DNA of 64,000 nucleotides. Origin: Acidobacteriota bacterium. GTDB lineage: Bacteria; Acidobacteriota; Thermoanaerobaculia; Gp7-AA8. The notes below the pieces were generated by a model. It saw only the letters and a list, made by a program, of their open reading frames with translations, was not told the origin of the DNA and made no database searches. Position numbers and translations under genes: made by a program. Of the stretch, positions 15,916-25,132 are shown piece by piece (positions within the stretch are counted from its first letter, which is position 1; the number at the start of each line of letters is the position of its first letter). The stretch covers positions 25,213 to 89,212 of the forward strand of contig JACPDH010000001.1 of NCBI GenBank assembly GCA_016184115.1, read 5' to 3'.

Positions 15916-18912
15916 TTAGAAACGAATACCGGCCGAGAAGCGATACGTCAGCGGCAGCTGGTACGAGGCCGCTCCGGTCGCCTGACCGAAGTTCGTGGCC
16001 TTGCGCCATACCTGTCCGTTCGCACGGCACGTAGCCGTAGCCGTGCCCGCCGGGCACTCCTGCGGGGTGTCGGTGAACGGGTTGAAGGTCACGCCCGAGA
16101 TGACGGCGATCGACGAGCTTCCGCCAACCTGCGCCTGCTCGTTGAAGGCGTTGATCAGCTCGCCCTGAACGAAGATATTGACCTTCTTGATCGGGAGCTC
16201 CCAGTTGAGCGCCAGATCGGTTGCGGTCGCGTCTTCGAAACGGAACTCGCCACGGTCGCTGAAATAGTAGAACGCGCTCGTCGGCGGAGTCGCATAGCCG
16301 GGGTTCGTCACGTAGTTGCTGACGTTGACGTTGCCGGCCGCCGAGTAGGGCGCGCCCGAGTCGAAGCGCTCGAGAAGGCTGAAGTTCAGGTTACCGAACA
16401 TGCCGAGAGGCTGGTCGTACGAGACCCAGATGCGCGCCTTGTGCTCCTGGTCATTCGGCAGGAAGCCGACCGGGTTGTTGCGCGCATACGCCTTGTACTC
16501 ACGATAGAGATTGACCGCCGAGGAGCCGGGTCCGCCGCCGGTGGTCTCACCGACTTCGTTACCCCTCTGCTCGGACCAGGTGTAGTTGCCGCCGATGTTG
16601 AAGCGGTCCGTCAGGCGGTAATTCGCCTGGACCGAGAGGCCCTGGTAGGTCTTCTCAACGTCATTGTTGTTCGTGGTGGTGCGAACGTCGAGCAGCGAGC
16701 CGGCGACCACAACCTGATCGTTCGGGCTCGTCTCGACGCTGTAGAAGTCCTGCCAGTCCTTGTCGATGTAGTCGAAGCGAACGAAGCCCTTCGATCCGAT
16801 CTGCGTGCCGAATCCGATTGTGAATTCGTCGACGTTCGGTGACTTGAGGCTTCCGTCAAATCGGGTGTTGGCACCCGGCACGACCGCAAAGACGAGGAAT
16901 GGGTTGTCGGGCGACAGGCCGCCATTCTCATAGAACCAACGGAACATCTCGGTGATGACGTCGAACGAGCCCATGCCCGTTCCACGGCCGCCGATCTGAT
17001 CGCCCGTGTAGTAGTAGCCGAAGTAGCTCGGGTTACCGCCGCCTGCCGCGCCACCGATCGTCTCCTGGATGCGCGAGACGTAGCGGCTGTAGCTGGCGTT
17101 GACACGGAACCGGCCGTCGCCGTTGATGTCATAGATGACGCTGAGGCGCGGGCTGGTGTTCGAGTCGTCCGAGATCGGCTTGCCAGCGCTGTCCTGACCG
17201 TCATTGGCGTCGTAGCGGAAGCCGATGTTGAAGCTCCACTTCGAGCCGAGATCCCACTTGTCGTTGATGAAGAACGACTCGGTCACGAAATCAGACCCCT
17301 TCGAGAGCAGTCCGATCGGAACGTAGCGGAGCACGTCGCCGTAGTTGAGAATCGGACGGAACGTGCCGTCGTCCTCATACTCCGGCGGCGTCGAGTAGAC
17401 GTAGATGTCGAAGTTCGAGCCCGACTGGTAGTTGTTCGCAAAACGCGACTCGGCGAAGTTCTCGTAACCGGCCACGATGTTGTGCGTGCCGGCGCCTGCG
17501 GTCGCAAGGTAGTACGTTCCCTTGAGGAGGTAGTACTCGTTCTCGCGCGACTCGGGGTCGCACACGCCGCAGAAGATCGGGGCGCCCCAGGCGCCGCCGG
17601 CCACGGTGTAGTCATAGGCCCAGGTGCCGAGCGCCAGATCACGGATCTGGCTCTCGAAGTTCGCGCTGCCAGGGACGACGTTGAACGGATCGGTCGTCGA
17701 GCGATAGTTACCACCGCTGTTCTCGAAGACGAGGTCGCGGGTCGAGTAACCAGCCTCGATGAGAAAGTTGCTCGTGAGGATGCCGTTGTACTGCGCGGTG
17801 ATCATCTCGCGCGGCAGCTGCCGCCCGTCGATGTCCATCGTGTTGATGTCCCAGCAACCGAACGCGCAGTGCGGCGTCTGGTCGACCTCGTAGCTCAGAT
17901 ACGAACCGACGAGGCTGTGCTTCGGAGTGACCTGGCCGGTCAGCTTGACCTCATAGCGCTCGTCCGTCTGGATCGTGGCCGGACGGGGCTGCGCGCCGAG
18001 GGGATTCGCACCGCCGTTGATGAAGAATCCGGGGAAGGTCTGCTCGGCGTCGCGGCCCGCGCCGAAGAACCAGAGGCGGTCGCGAATGATGCGGCCACCG
18101 AGGGTCGCTTCGTAGACTTCGTCGGTCACGCTGTCCTGCTGCGGCTCGCCGAAGTCGGTCGTCTTGTCCCACGACGGGTTGGTGAAGCTGTCGCGGAAGC
18201 TGCCGGAGAACTCGTTGCCGCCCGACTTGGTGATCGCCGAGACAACGCCTCCGGTGAAGCGGCCGTACTCGGCCGACACCGAACCGGTGATGATCGACGT
18301 TTCCTGGATGGCGTCCTCGATGTAGAGGTTATCCGTCTGTCCACGAACGTTCTCATTCGTCACCGCACCGTTGACGAGGTACAGCGTGTCGTACGCGTAC
18401 GCGCCAGACACTACGATGGCGGTCGCGCTGCCGGTGACGCCCGGAGCGAGCTGAACCGTGTTCTGCACGGTACGGCCGATCGGGAGGTCCTCAATCATCT
18501 CTGCTTCGTAGTTGGACTGAACTTCGGTCGTCTCGAGGACGGCCGGGGCCGCAGCCGTAACCGTGATTACATCGGCAACCGCGGAGAGCTGCATGAGCGC
18601 GTTCACGCGCTCGGTCTTGGCAAGGCCGACCTTGATCGTCTTGGTGACGGTGCCCATGCCTTCCATTTCGAACTTCACGGTGTAATCCCCAGGGGGAAGT
18701 GCCGGGAAGTTGTAATCGCCGTTGACGTTCGAAACGCCGACGCGCGTACCGATGAGTGACGGCGAACTGATGGTGATCGTGACACCCGGGAGCGGTGCGC
18801 CCTCGTGCGTGACGGTTCCATTCAGCGAGCCGGTCGTGCCCTGGCCGAACGCCGAACCGGCGACCAGCAGGAGCACAGCGACCAGAAACACAAAACGCTG
18901 CGTAACCTTCAT
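15916..18912 (-). CDS. Oar-like TonB-dependent outer-membrane receptor 1
   Basis: 998 residues. A signal peptide (residues 1-23, ending SAFGQ) is followed by a carboxypeptidase-regulatory-like beta-sandwich (about 27-105: GSLNGTVTHEGAPLPGVTIT, DYNFPALPPGDYTVKFEMEG). Next comes a plug domain (about 120-240: LPIGRTVQNTVQLAPGV, AEYGRFTGGVVSAITKSGGN), and the remainder is a 22-strand-type beta barrel ending YRFSAGIRF with the terminal Phe of outer-membrane proteins. The architecture matches Oar/SusC-like receptors that import large substrates using TonB energy. The ATG at 18912 has GGAGG upstream. It is followed by two sulfatase-like lipoprotein genes. I see no SusD gene. The substrate is unknown. 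Confidence 0.9.
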   Translation of the reverse strand: MKVTQRFVFLVAVLLLVAGSAFGQGTTGSLNGTVTHEGAPLPGVTITISSPSLIGTRVGVSNVNGDYNFPALPPGDYTVKFEMEGMGTVTKTIKVGLAKTERVNALMQLSAVADVITVTAAAPAVLETTEVQSNYEAEMIEDLPIGRTVQNTVQLAPGVTGSATAIVVSGAYAYDTLYLVNGAVTNENVRGQTDNLYIEDAIQETSIITGSVSAEYGRFTGGVVSAITKSGGNEFSGSFRDSFTNPSWDKTTDFGEPQQDSVTDEVYEATLGGRIIRDRLWFFGAGRDAEQTFPGFFINGGANPLGAQPRPATIQTDERYEVKLTGQVTPKHSLVGSYLSYEVDQTPHCAFGCWDINTMDIDGRQLPREMITAQYNGILTSNFLIEAGYSTRDLVFENSGGNYRSTTDPFNVVPGSANFESQIRDLALGTWAYDYTVAGGAWGAPIFCGVCDPESRENEYYLLKGTYYLATAGAGTHNIVAGYENFAESRFANNYQSGSNFDIYVYSTPPEYEDDGTFRPILNYGDVLRYVPIGLLSKGSDFVTESFFINDKWDLGSKWSFNIGFRYDANDGQDSAGKPISDDSNTSPRLSVIYDINGDGRFRVNASYSRYVSRIQETIGGAAGGGNPSYFGYYYTGDQIGGRGTGMGSFDVITEMFRWFYENGGLSPDNPFLVFAVVPGANTRFDGSLKSPNVDEFTIGFGTQIGSKGFVRFDYIDKDWQDFYSVETSPNDQVVVAGSLLDVRTTTNNNDVEKTYQGLSVQANYRLTDRFNIGGNYTWSEQRGNEVGETTGGGPGSSAVNLYREYKAYARNNPVGFLPNDQEHKARIWVSYDQPLGMFGNLNFSLLERFDSGAPYSAAGNVNVSNYVTNPGYATPPTSAFYYFSDRGEFRFEDATATDLALNWELPIKKVNIFVQGELINAFNEQAQVGGSSSIAVISGVTFNPFTDTPQECPAGTATATCRANGQVWRKATNFGQATGAASYQLPLTYRFSAGIRF

Positions 18913-19327
18913 CTAACCCTCCGTAAATATTTGAACAACGCCCACGGAAAAAATGCCAGACTCCTGCGTCCTATGCAGGAATCGGTCACAAATTGCCCAA
19001 ACCGGCAACGCATTAGAACCAAAAGACCTTAGAAAATCAACCCGCAAAGATCCCACCCCCTCGAATCCAGCCCGTTGAACCGGGAGGGTCGGTTTTCCGA
19101 ATTGACCCGCCCCACGCGTCCATGGGTGAAGGAGCGACCCCCTTGTGGTGGAGCCGTCCCGCCTTCGTGGCACATGGGAGTGTGCTGCTTGTAGCGCCGG
19201 CACTCCGTGACGGCGTGCCGCCGAAGGCGGCGTGCTGCGGCCGGGAGGTGCGGCGTGAGCGCAGCGCCGAGGCACTTGGGAATGTGCCGCCACGAGTCGG
19301 AGTGAACCAAGGCTCAGACCTCGCGCC
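18913..19327. repeat. Intergenic region with repeated hairpin unit
   Basis: These 415 bases upstream of TonB receptor 1 have no supported gene. A 19-base unit occurs twice in direct orientation, at 19169-19187 (ggcacatgggagtgtgctg) and 19271-19289 (ggcacttgggaatgtgccg), differing at three positions. Each forms a GGCAC/GTGCC-type hairpin. Between them is CCGCCGAAGGCGG, another hairpin. The receptor promoter should lie near 18940-19020, but I see no clear elements. Confidence 0.55.
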
Positions 19328-21502
19328 TCACGGGAGCCGGGCCGCACGCGCGCGCCACCGCCGCTCACCCGCCGGGTTGTCGGTCACGCGGCATGTGTCG
19401 GCGGCAAAGAGCGCCGCACGTTTCGTCGGGCTCGCCGACACCATGCGCTCGAGTGCGCGCTCCGCATCGGACATTCGACCCTGCGTCAGATGAAGGATCG
19501 AAAGGCGCGCGTACGCGTCGAGCGTCTTCGGATGCGCACTGATCTCGCTCTCGAACGCCTCTTCCGCCTCTCGGAAACGCTGCAGTCTCGCCAGCGCGTC
19601 GCCACGAATCAGGTCGATGTCCTCGACTGCGCCAAGGCTTGCCGTATCGCGCTTCGTCGCATCGAGCAGCGCCATCGCTTCCGCGAGCCTTCCCGTCGCG
19701 ACCTCCACGCGCGCGAGTTGCACGGCGGCGTCGGCACGACGAATCGAATCCCCCATCGCCGCCTTCGCCTCACGCTCGGCACCCGCGGCATCTCCTCGGG
19801 CGAGCGCAACACTGCTTAACAGGAGGTGTGCAGATCCGGGAGAACGGCCGAGCGCGAGACGCGCATGGTCAGCCGCGGCGTCGAGGCGTCCCGACCTGAA
19901 GAGGAACCATCCGTACGTCATCGCGAATCCGGGCGCGAGCGATGGCGAGGTCGCGATCGACCGGCGATACGCCTCATCCGCTTCGCGGTCAATCCCCGCG
20001 CGCTCGCACGCGATGGCAAGCCTGAACCACGCGTCGGCAAAATCTGGACTGTCATCGAGCACCGCGCGGTAGAGCTTGATCGCGCCGCGGTAGTCGTCGT
20101 GCTTCTCGAGTTGCGCGGCACGCTTCATCGTCTCGAGATCTTCGAACCGGTCCTTCGGATCGGGCAGCGGACCTTCGGCTTCGGAACGAACCGAACCGAT
20201 GTAGCCGAGCGCGGCGAGCTTGGCTGCGTCTTCAGGTGCGACGTTCGATGGCGAGTCGAACTTCGGCTCGTATTCCAGCATCTCCTTCTTGAGCGCGGCG
20301 TACTCACGTCGTCGCTCGCTGATCATGTTCGCCCGCTCGGATGGGTCCGATACGAGGTCGTAGAGCTCGGGCCGCGGCGCTTCGATGTAGTGATGGCGAT
20401 CGTCAATCAGCGAACGCAGCTCGCTCCAGCCGAAGTGAATCCGCGGGAGGTAGGTCTCGCTGTAGATCGGTCGCGCATCGGCGTTAGGCTCCGCCAAAAG
20501 CGACTTCCCGCGAAGCCCCGCGGGAGCGTCGACCTTCGCGAGCGCTGCGAGCGTCGGCACGACATCGATGAGCTGGACGTTTCGATCAACGGCCGTCCCC
20601 GCGAGTCTTGATCCTGGGAGCTTGAGCATGAGCGGCACGTGAATCGCTTCCCGATAGAGGAATAGACCGTGTTCCTGCTCACCATGATCGCCGAGCCCTT
20701 CGCCGTGGTCCGAGAGCACCACGATGATTGCGCGATCGTAAATGCCCGCTGACTTGAGGGACTCGAAGAACTCTCCCACGAGGCTGTCCGCCGTCGCGAT
20801 CTCGGCGTCGTACGCGCTCGCGTATCGGGACTTGAATGGCTCCGCGGGCTCATACGGCGCGTGAGGCTCGAAGAGATGAACGAAGAAGAAGAAGGGCTTC
20901 GCTTCGCGCGCGGAGATCCATCGCGCCGCCGAATCGAGCGTCGCCTTCCCGGGACGCGACAGCTCCCCGATGCTGACGTTCGAGCGAGCGAGAAGCGCGT
21001 CATCGTAGAAGTCGAACGCACGGGCGAGTCCCGTGTTGCCCCGCAGCACGTATGCAGACACCGCGGCGCCGGTCTCGTATCCCGCCTTCTTCAGCAGACC
21101 AGGCAGAGTGGCGTGCTTCGCGCCGTCGAACTCATAGCCCAGGTTGTTCCTGACTCCGTGCTCCTGAGGAAGGAGGCCCGTCAGGATCGAGATGTGCGAG
21201 GGAAGTGTCATCGGGCAGGGCGAGTACGCGGCTCGAAAGAGCACTGCATCCCGACGGAACGAATCGAGCGCAGGTGTCTCGACATCCTGGTATCCGTACG
21301 CGGGGAGGTGGTCGGCGCGGAGCGTGTCGATCGAGACGACGATCACCGGAGCGCCGGCGTACGAGCCTTCAGCCGGCGGGCCCTCGCGCTCCCTCGAACA
21401 CGATAGAGTGAGAACGAGCGCCGCGAAGCCTAACGCGACGCGAAACCGGGACGCGCACGTTGCCATCCCAGTCGGACGAAAGCTGCTGGAAGTCGTTTGC
21501 AT
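19328..21502 (-). CDS. Sulfatase-like lipoprotein with C-terminal TPR repeats (paralog 3)
   Basis: 724 residues with a signal sequence ending LVLTLSCSRE, a lipobox with Cys at about residue 35. The sulfatase-like domain has VIVVSIDTLRADHLPAYGYQ, CPMTLPSHISILTG (Thr in the nucleophile slot) and VLSDHGEGLGDHGE. A LAALGYIGS/LPDPKD linker is followed by a TPR-rich region of about 250 residues. The ATG at 21502 has an AAGG ribosome site 9 bases upstream. It lies just downstream of TonB receptor 2 and its terminator, repeating the receptor-then-sulfatase order of the first module. Confidence 0.85.
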   Translation of the reverse strand: MQTTSSSFRPTGMATCASRFRVALGFAALVLTLSCSREREGPPAEGSYAGAPVIVVSIDTLRADHLPAYGYQDVETPALDSFRRDAVLFRAAYSPCPMTLPSHISILTGLLPQEHGVRNNLGYEFDGAKHATLPGLLKKAGYETGAAVSAYVLRGNTGLARAFDFYDDALLARSNVSIGELSRPGKATLDSAARWISAREAKPFFFFVHLFEPHAPYEPAEPFKSRYASAYDAEIATADSLVGEFFESLKSAGIYDRAIIVVLSDHGEGLGDHGEQEHGLFLYREAIHVPLMLKLPGSRLAGTAVDRNVQLIDVVPTLAALAKVDAPAGLRGKSLLAEPNADARPIYSETYLPRIHFGWSELRSLIDDRHHYIEAPRPELYDLVSDPSERANMISERRREYAALKKEMLEYEPKFDSPSNVAPEDAAKLAALGYIGSVRSEAEGPLPDPKDRFEDLETMKRAAQLEKHDDYRGAIKLYRAVLDDSPDFADAWFRLAIACERAGIDREADEAYRRSIATSPSLAPGFAMTYGWFLFRSGRLDAAADHARLALGRSPGSAHLLLSSVALARGDAAGAEREAKAAMGDSIRRADAAVQLARVEVATGRLAEAMALLDATKRDTASLGAVEDIDLIRGDALARLQRFREAEEAFESEISAHPKTLDAYARLSILHLTQGRMSDAERALERMVSASPTKRAALFAADTCRVTDNPAGERRWRARAARLP

Positions 21503-21648
21503 TCGGATGAGCCTTGCCGATTCCGGCCGGCGTATCGCGTCGCGGCTCGGCGATCACCCTGCGCGATCGCGACGAACCAGAATCGCACATCCGGCCCGCG
21601 TCGCAACACGCTTTTGCGATCGTCAAGTGTTCCGCACCGAAGAGAAAA

Positions 21649-21674
21649 GGCCCCGATCCCGAAGGACCGGGGCC
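21649..21674 (-). terminator. Intrinsic terminator after TonB-dependent receptor 2
   Basis: On the minus strand an 11-bp stem (GGCCCCGGTCC with GGATCGGGGCC, one G-U pair) encloses a TTCG tetraloop and is followed by TTTTCTCTT. It lies 26 bases after the stop at 21700. Confidence 0.88.
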
Positions 21675-21699
21675 CCACTTCGTGGTAACTGTCCGGCGA

Positions 21700-24642
21700 T
21701 TAGAAGCGCACGCCGACCGAGAAACGATAGGTCAGCGGAAGCTGGTACTGATTCGCCGAGGTTGCCGTGCCGAACGTCGACGGAATCGCGTAGTTCGTGC
21801 CGAGGACTGGCGTCTCCGAGAACGGGTTGAACGCGATGCAGCGGATCGCCGCGCCCGCACCGTCCTTGCAGTTTCTCGCGGTACTTGTGGAGGTCGTGAT
21901 CGCGGTGTTGCCCGAGATCTGCGCCTGCTCGTCGAAGACGTTGAGAAGCTCGGCCTCGATGAAGAGGTTCGCCTTCGCGATCGGGAACTGATAGTTGAGC
22001 GCGAGGTCGGTGCGAGTCACGTCGTCCCAGCGAAATTCTCCGCGGTCGCTGAAGTAATACGTCACGCTGGTCGGCTCCGCGAGGTACCTGGAGCCGATGT
22101 CGGCGCCGGCGGCGGGATCGGGCCGCGCCGAGATTGTTCCAACGTACGAGTACGGCGTGCCCGAATCCAGGTTTTGAAGGAGACTGACGTTCAGGCTTCC
22201 AAACCGGCCGAACGAGAAGTCTGTCGCCATCCAGACGCGTAGCTTGTGCGTCTGGTCGCCCGGGAGGAAGCCCTCCGGCCGGTTCTGGATGAAGCCCTGG
22301 TACTCGGGATACTGAAGAATCCAGCCGCCGTCGGCCTGCGGGCCGCCCGCGGTGCCTTCGCCTTCGGCGTTGCCTCGGAGCTCGGACCATGTGTAGTTGC
22401 CGCCAACCGAAATGCGGTTTCCGATGCGGTACTGACCCTGCAACGTCACGCCTTTGTAGTTGCGATAGAGCAGGTCGGTGTTCCGGACGAGCGTGAGGTC
22501 GGCGCGCGCTCCGGTGTTAGGCTCGGTGACCTGACCGGTCGAAAGATCGGTGAAGTTGCCGTAGTAGTTGTTCCACTCACGGTCGATGTAGTCGAGACGC
22601 GCGAACCCGTTGCCAATCTGCGTCGCGAAGCCGACCGAGTACTCGTCCATCCCGGGAGCCTTGAGCTTTCCGTCGAGCCTTCGGCTGAATCCGCCGATGT
22701 TCACTGCATCGGGCGGATGGAGATCGACGTCGATGCCGCCGACCGAATTGAACCAGTCGATGACGCCTTTGACGACCGTGGCGGAGTCGCCGACGATCGG
22801 CTCGCCGTCGTAGTACCAGTAATAGTCCCAGGGGCTGCCGGCCGCCGAACCTGCGCCCTGCACGGTCTCCGCGAGGCGACCGACGTACTTGCCATAGCTC
22901 GCGTTGATCTTGTACTTGCCGTCGCCCTTGATGTCGTAGGTCGCGGCGAGACGCGGGCTGACTGCAGTGTCGTTCGAGGTCGCGTTGCCTGCCTGGTCGA
23001 CCGCGTCGTTCTTGTCGTAACGCGCGCCGATGTTGAACGAGAAGTTGTCGTTCAGGTCCCACTTGTCGTTGAGGAAGACCGACTGTGTCTGCAGGTCCGA
23101 ACCGAGCGACGGATAGACGACCGGCCAGTAGTCGATCTCGTCGCCTGCGCCGAAGGTGTACGTTACCGTTCCATCAGGATTGCGAACGGCCGGAGTGTTG
23201 AAGATGTAGATCACGAGGTTAGTCGGCGACTGATAGTTGTTCGCCTCGCGCTGCTCGGAGAAGTCCTCGACACCGGCAACGAAATTGTGCGTGCCAAGCG
23301 TCGGCGAGCTGACGAAGTAGGTGCCCTTGATCGTCAGCAACTGGTTGTCGCGGAACTCGTCCCCGCAGCTGCCGCAGAAGAATGGAGCGTTTGCGACGCC
23401 GCTGCCACCGACGAGAATGCGCAACGGGGTACCGAGGTACGGGTCGGTATTCGTGCCGCCAAAGCCGACGAACGTGAAGCCGCGCTCGGAGTAGTTGACC
23501 TCGGTCAGGAAGTTCGACGTCCAGATGCCGGAGTAGTGGGCGGCCTTGAAATCATTGTCCTGCTCGATCTCGGGATCGAGTGCCTTTTGCTCGTAGACGC
23601 CGAGCTGGTTGTTGTTGGTCGAACTGAACGGGTTGTCGAGGTAGTTCGCCACGACCGAATGCTTCGAGGTGATCTGTCCGGTCAGTTTGCCTTCCCAGCG
23701 ATCGTTTTTCGAGTCGGAGAAGATCTGCTCGGAGCTGTTCACGAAGGTCGCTCCGGCCGTCGTCCGCTCTGCGGAGCGTCCGGCAGCGAAGAACCAGAGG
23801 CGGTCGCGAATGATGCGCCCACCGAACGTCGCCTCGTACGTCTCGTTGAGCGTGCTGTCGGCGCGCGGTTCGTCCGCTTTACTCGGATTCGTCCACGACG
23901 GATTGTCGAAGCTGTCGCGGAACGAACCAGAGAACTCGTTGCCGCCGGACTTCGTGATGGAGCTGATCACACCGCCGGTGAAGCGACCGTACTCGGCGGA
24001 AATCGAGCCCGTCATCACGGTCGTCTCCTGGATGGCGTCCTCGATGAAGAGGCTCTCGGCCTGTCCGCGGAGGTTTTCCTGGATGTTTGCGCCATTGACC
24101 AGGATCAGGTTGTCGCTCGCGAACGAGCCCGACATCACAAGCGCCGACCGCGGACCGTTGCTCGTGGTTCCGGGCGCGAGGAGCGCGACCGCGGTAACCG
24201 TCCGGCCGAGCGGGAGCTCATTGATCTCGGTCTGCGTGAAGTTGGTCTGAACCTCCGTGGTCTCCATGACCGAAGGGGCGCTCGCGGTCACGGTAATCTG
24301 CTCCGCGATCGACGAGAGCTGCAGCGTCGCGTTGGCGCGCGCAGCCTGGGCAACACCCACCTTCACGTTGCGTATGGCAGGAGTCATCCCTTCCATCTCG
24401 AACTTCACCGTGTAGTCCCCGGGAGGAAGAGCCGGCAGGTTGTAGTCGCCATTCACATTGGAATACGTGACACGCGTTCCCTGCAGCGCCGACGAGCTGA
24501 CTGTGATCGTCACACCGGGAAGCGGCGCTCCCTCGTGCATCACGGTTCCATTCAGCGTTCCCGTCGTGCCCTGTCCGATCGCCGGTGCGGCGATCAGCAC
24601 AAGCACGAATGCGAGCAATGCGATTCTCGATATCAACTGCAT
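21700..24642 (-). CDS. Oar-like TonB-dependent outer-membrane receptor 2
   Basis: 980 residues from the ATG at 24642, which has an excellent AGGAGGG ribosome site; the open frame continues upstream to 24861 without family sequence. A signal peptide (about 1-23), carboxypeptidase-regulatory-like domain (GTLNGTVMHEGAPLPGVTIT), plug (LPLGRTVTAVALLAPGTT; AEYGRFTGGVISSITKSGGN) and barrel ending YRFSVGVRF mirror receptor 1. The two are clearly paralogs, close at the N-terminus and plug but divergent in barrel loops, suggesting different ligands. It is followed by the paralog 3 sulfatase gene. Confidence 0.9.
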   Translation of the reverse strand: MQLISRIALLAFVLVLIAAPAIGQGTTGTLNGTVMHEGAPLPGVTITVSSSALQGTRVTYSNVNGDYNLPALPPGDYTVKFEMEGMTPAIRNVKVGVAQAARANATLQLSSIAEQITVTASAPSVMETTEVQTNFTQTEINELPLGRTVTAVALLAPGTTSNGPRSALVMSGSFASDNLILVNGANIQENLRGQAESLFIEDAIQETTVMTGSISAEYGRFTGGVISSITKSGGNEFSGSFRDSFDNPSWTNPSKADEPRADSTLNETYEATFGGRIIRDRLWFFAAGRSAERTTAGATFVNSSEQIFSDSKNDRWEGKLTGQITSKHSVVANYLDNPFSSTNNNQLGVYEQKALDPEIEQDNDFKAAHYSGIWTSNFLTEVNYSERGFTFVGFGGTNTDPYLGTPLRILVGGSGVANAPFFCGSCGDEFRDNQLLTIKGTYFVSSPTLGTHNFVAGVEDFSEQREANNYQSPTNLVIYIFNTPAVRNPDGTVTYTFGAGDEIDYWPVVYPSLGSDLQTQSVFLNDKWDLNDNFSFNIGARYDKNDAVDQAGNATSNDTAVSPRLAATYDIKGDGKYKINASYGKYVGRLAETVQGAGSAAGSPWDYYWYYDGEPIVGDSATVVKGVIDWFNSVGGIDVDLHPPDAVNIGGFSRRLDGKLKAPGMDEYSVGFATQIGNGFARLDYIDREWNNYYGNFTDLSTGQVTEPNTGARADLTLVRNTDLLYRNYKGVTLQGQYRIGNRISVGGNYTWSELRGNAEGEGTAGGPQADGGWILQYPEYQGFIQNRPEGFLPGDQTHKLRVWMATDFSFGRFGSLNVSLLQNLDSGTPYSYVGTISARPDPAAGADIGSRYLAEPTSVTYYFSDRGEFRWDDVTRTDLALNYQFPIAKANLFIEAELLNVFDEQAQISGNTAITTSTSTARNCKDGAGAAIRCIAFNPFSETPVLGTNYAIPSTFGTATSANQYQLPLTYRFSVGVRF

Positions 24643-25132
24643 AGATCCCTCCTGTTGAATGTGAACGACGCCGGGCTCATCCCAACGCCGCTGGTCAATG
24701 CGCGTTTCGTTACCGACTCCCTGCGGCCGACACGAGCGACCGGTGCGCGGATGTCGCTTCGCAGAACGTCGAATCGATGCGTTGTCTCCCGTTTGAAACC
24801 TGCTTTCGGTCCCTCGAGTCCATAACTCGCGGTGCCGCACGTGGGCGGCTCTCATCTGCACACCTCACCCATTTCGGGCCCGCACTCGAAGTGCATGAGC
24901 CCGGCCCGCGAGGCAGGGTGTTGAATCCGCGCGTGAGGCAATTCAGCCTCACGGCGCCACAGCCGGTGAATCGAGGCCCGCCGCTCGGGGGCCACGCCGA
25001 CTGTAAGGCCACGCATTGAAACGCACGCGCTCGAAGCCACGCGGTGGCCGAGGTCACGCCTGATGTGTGAGGTCCGCCCCAATCACTTGTGAGCGCCGCG
25101 GAGGAACAGGACGCAACTCGCTTCGGTGATGC
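24643..25132. other. Gene-free interval upstream of TonB receptor 2
   Basis: 490 bases with no convincing coding sequence. There are two hairpins: an imperfect one at 24875-24903 (GCACT with AGTGC, flanked by CGGGC and GCCCG) and a perfect 8-bp stem at 24932-24953 (CGTGAGGC, GCCTCACG). The receptor 2 promoter should lie here, but I find no good -35/-10 pair. Confidence 0.55.

Noticed and set aside
19029..19310. A small Cys/His-rich protein on the minus strand
   Set aside because: It is the translation of the repeated hairpin units (19169-19187 and 19271-19289), so apparent coding is probably a by-product of the repeat.
21192..21830. A plus-strand frame of 212 codons across the receptor 2 / sulfatase 3 junction
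   Set aside because: It spans the terminator of receptor 2 and the 5' end of paralog 3 on the other strand and has no domain.
22246..24825. An 859-codon open frame on the plus strand opposite TonB receptor 2
   Set aside because: It is antisense to a gene with clear domains, has no ribosome site or family motif, and long antisense frames are expected in GC-rich DNA.
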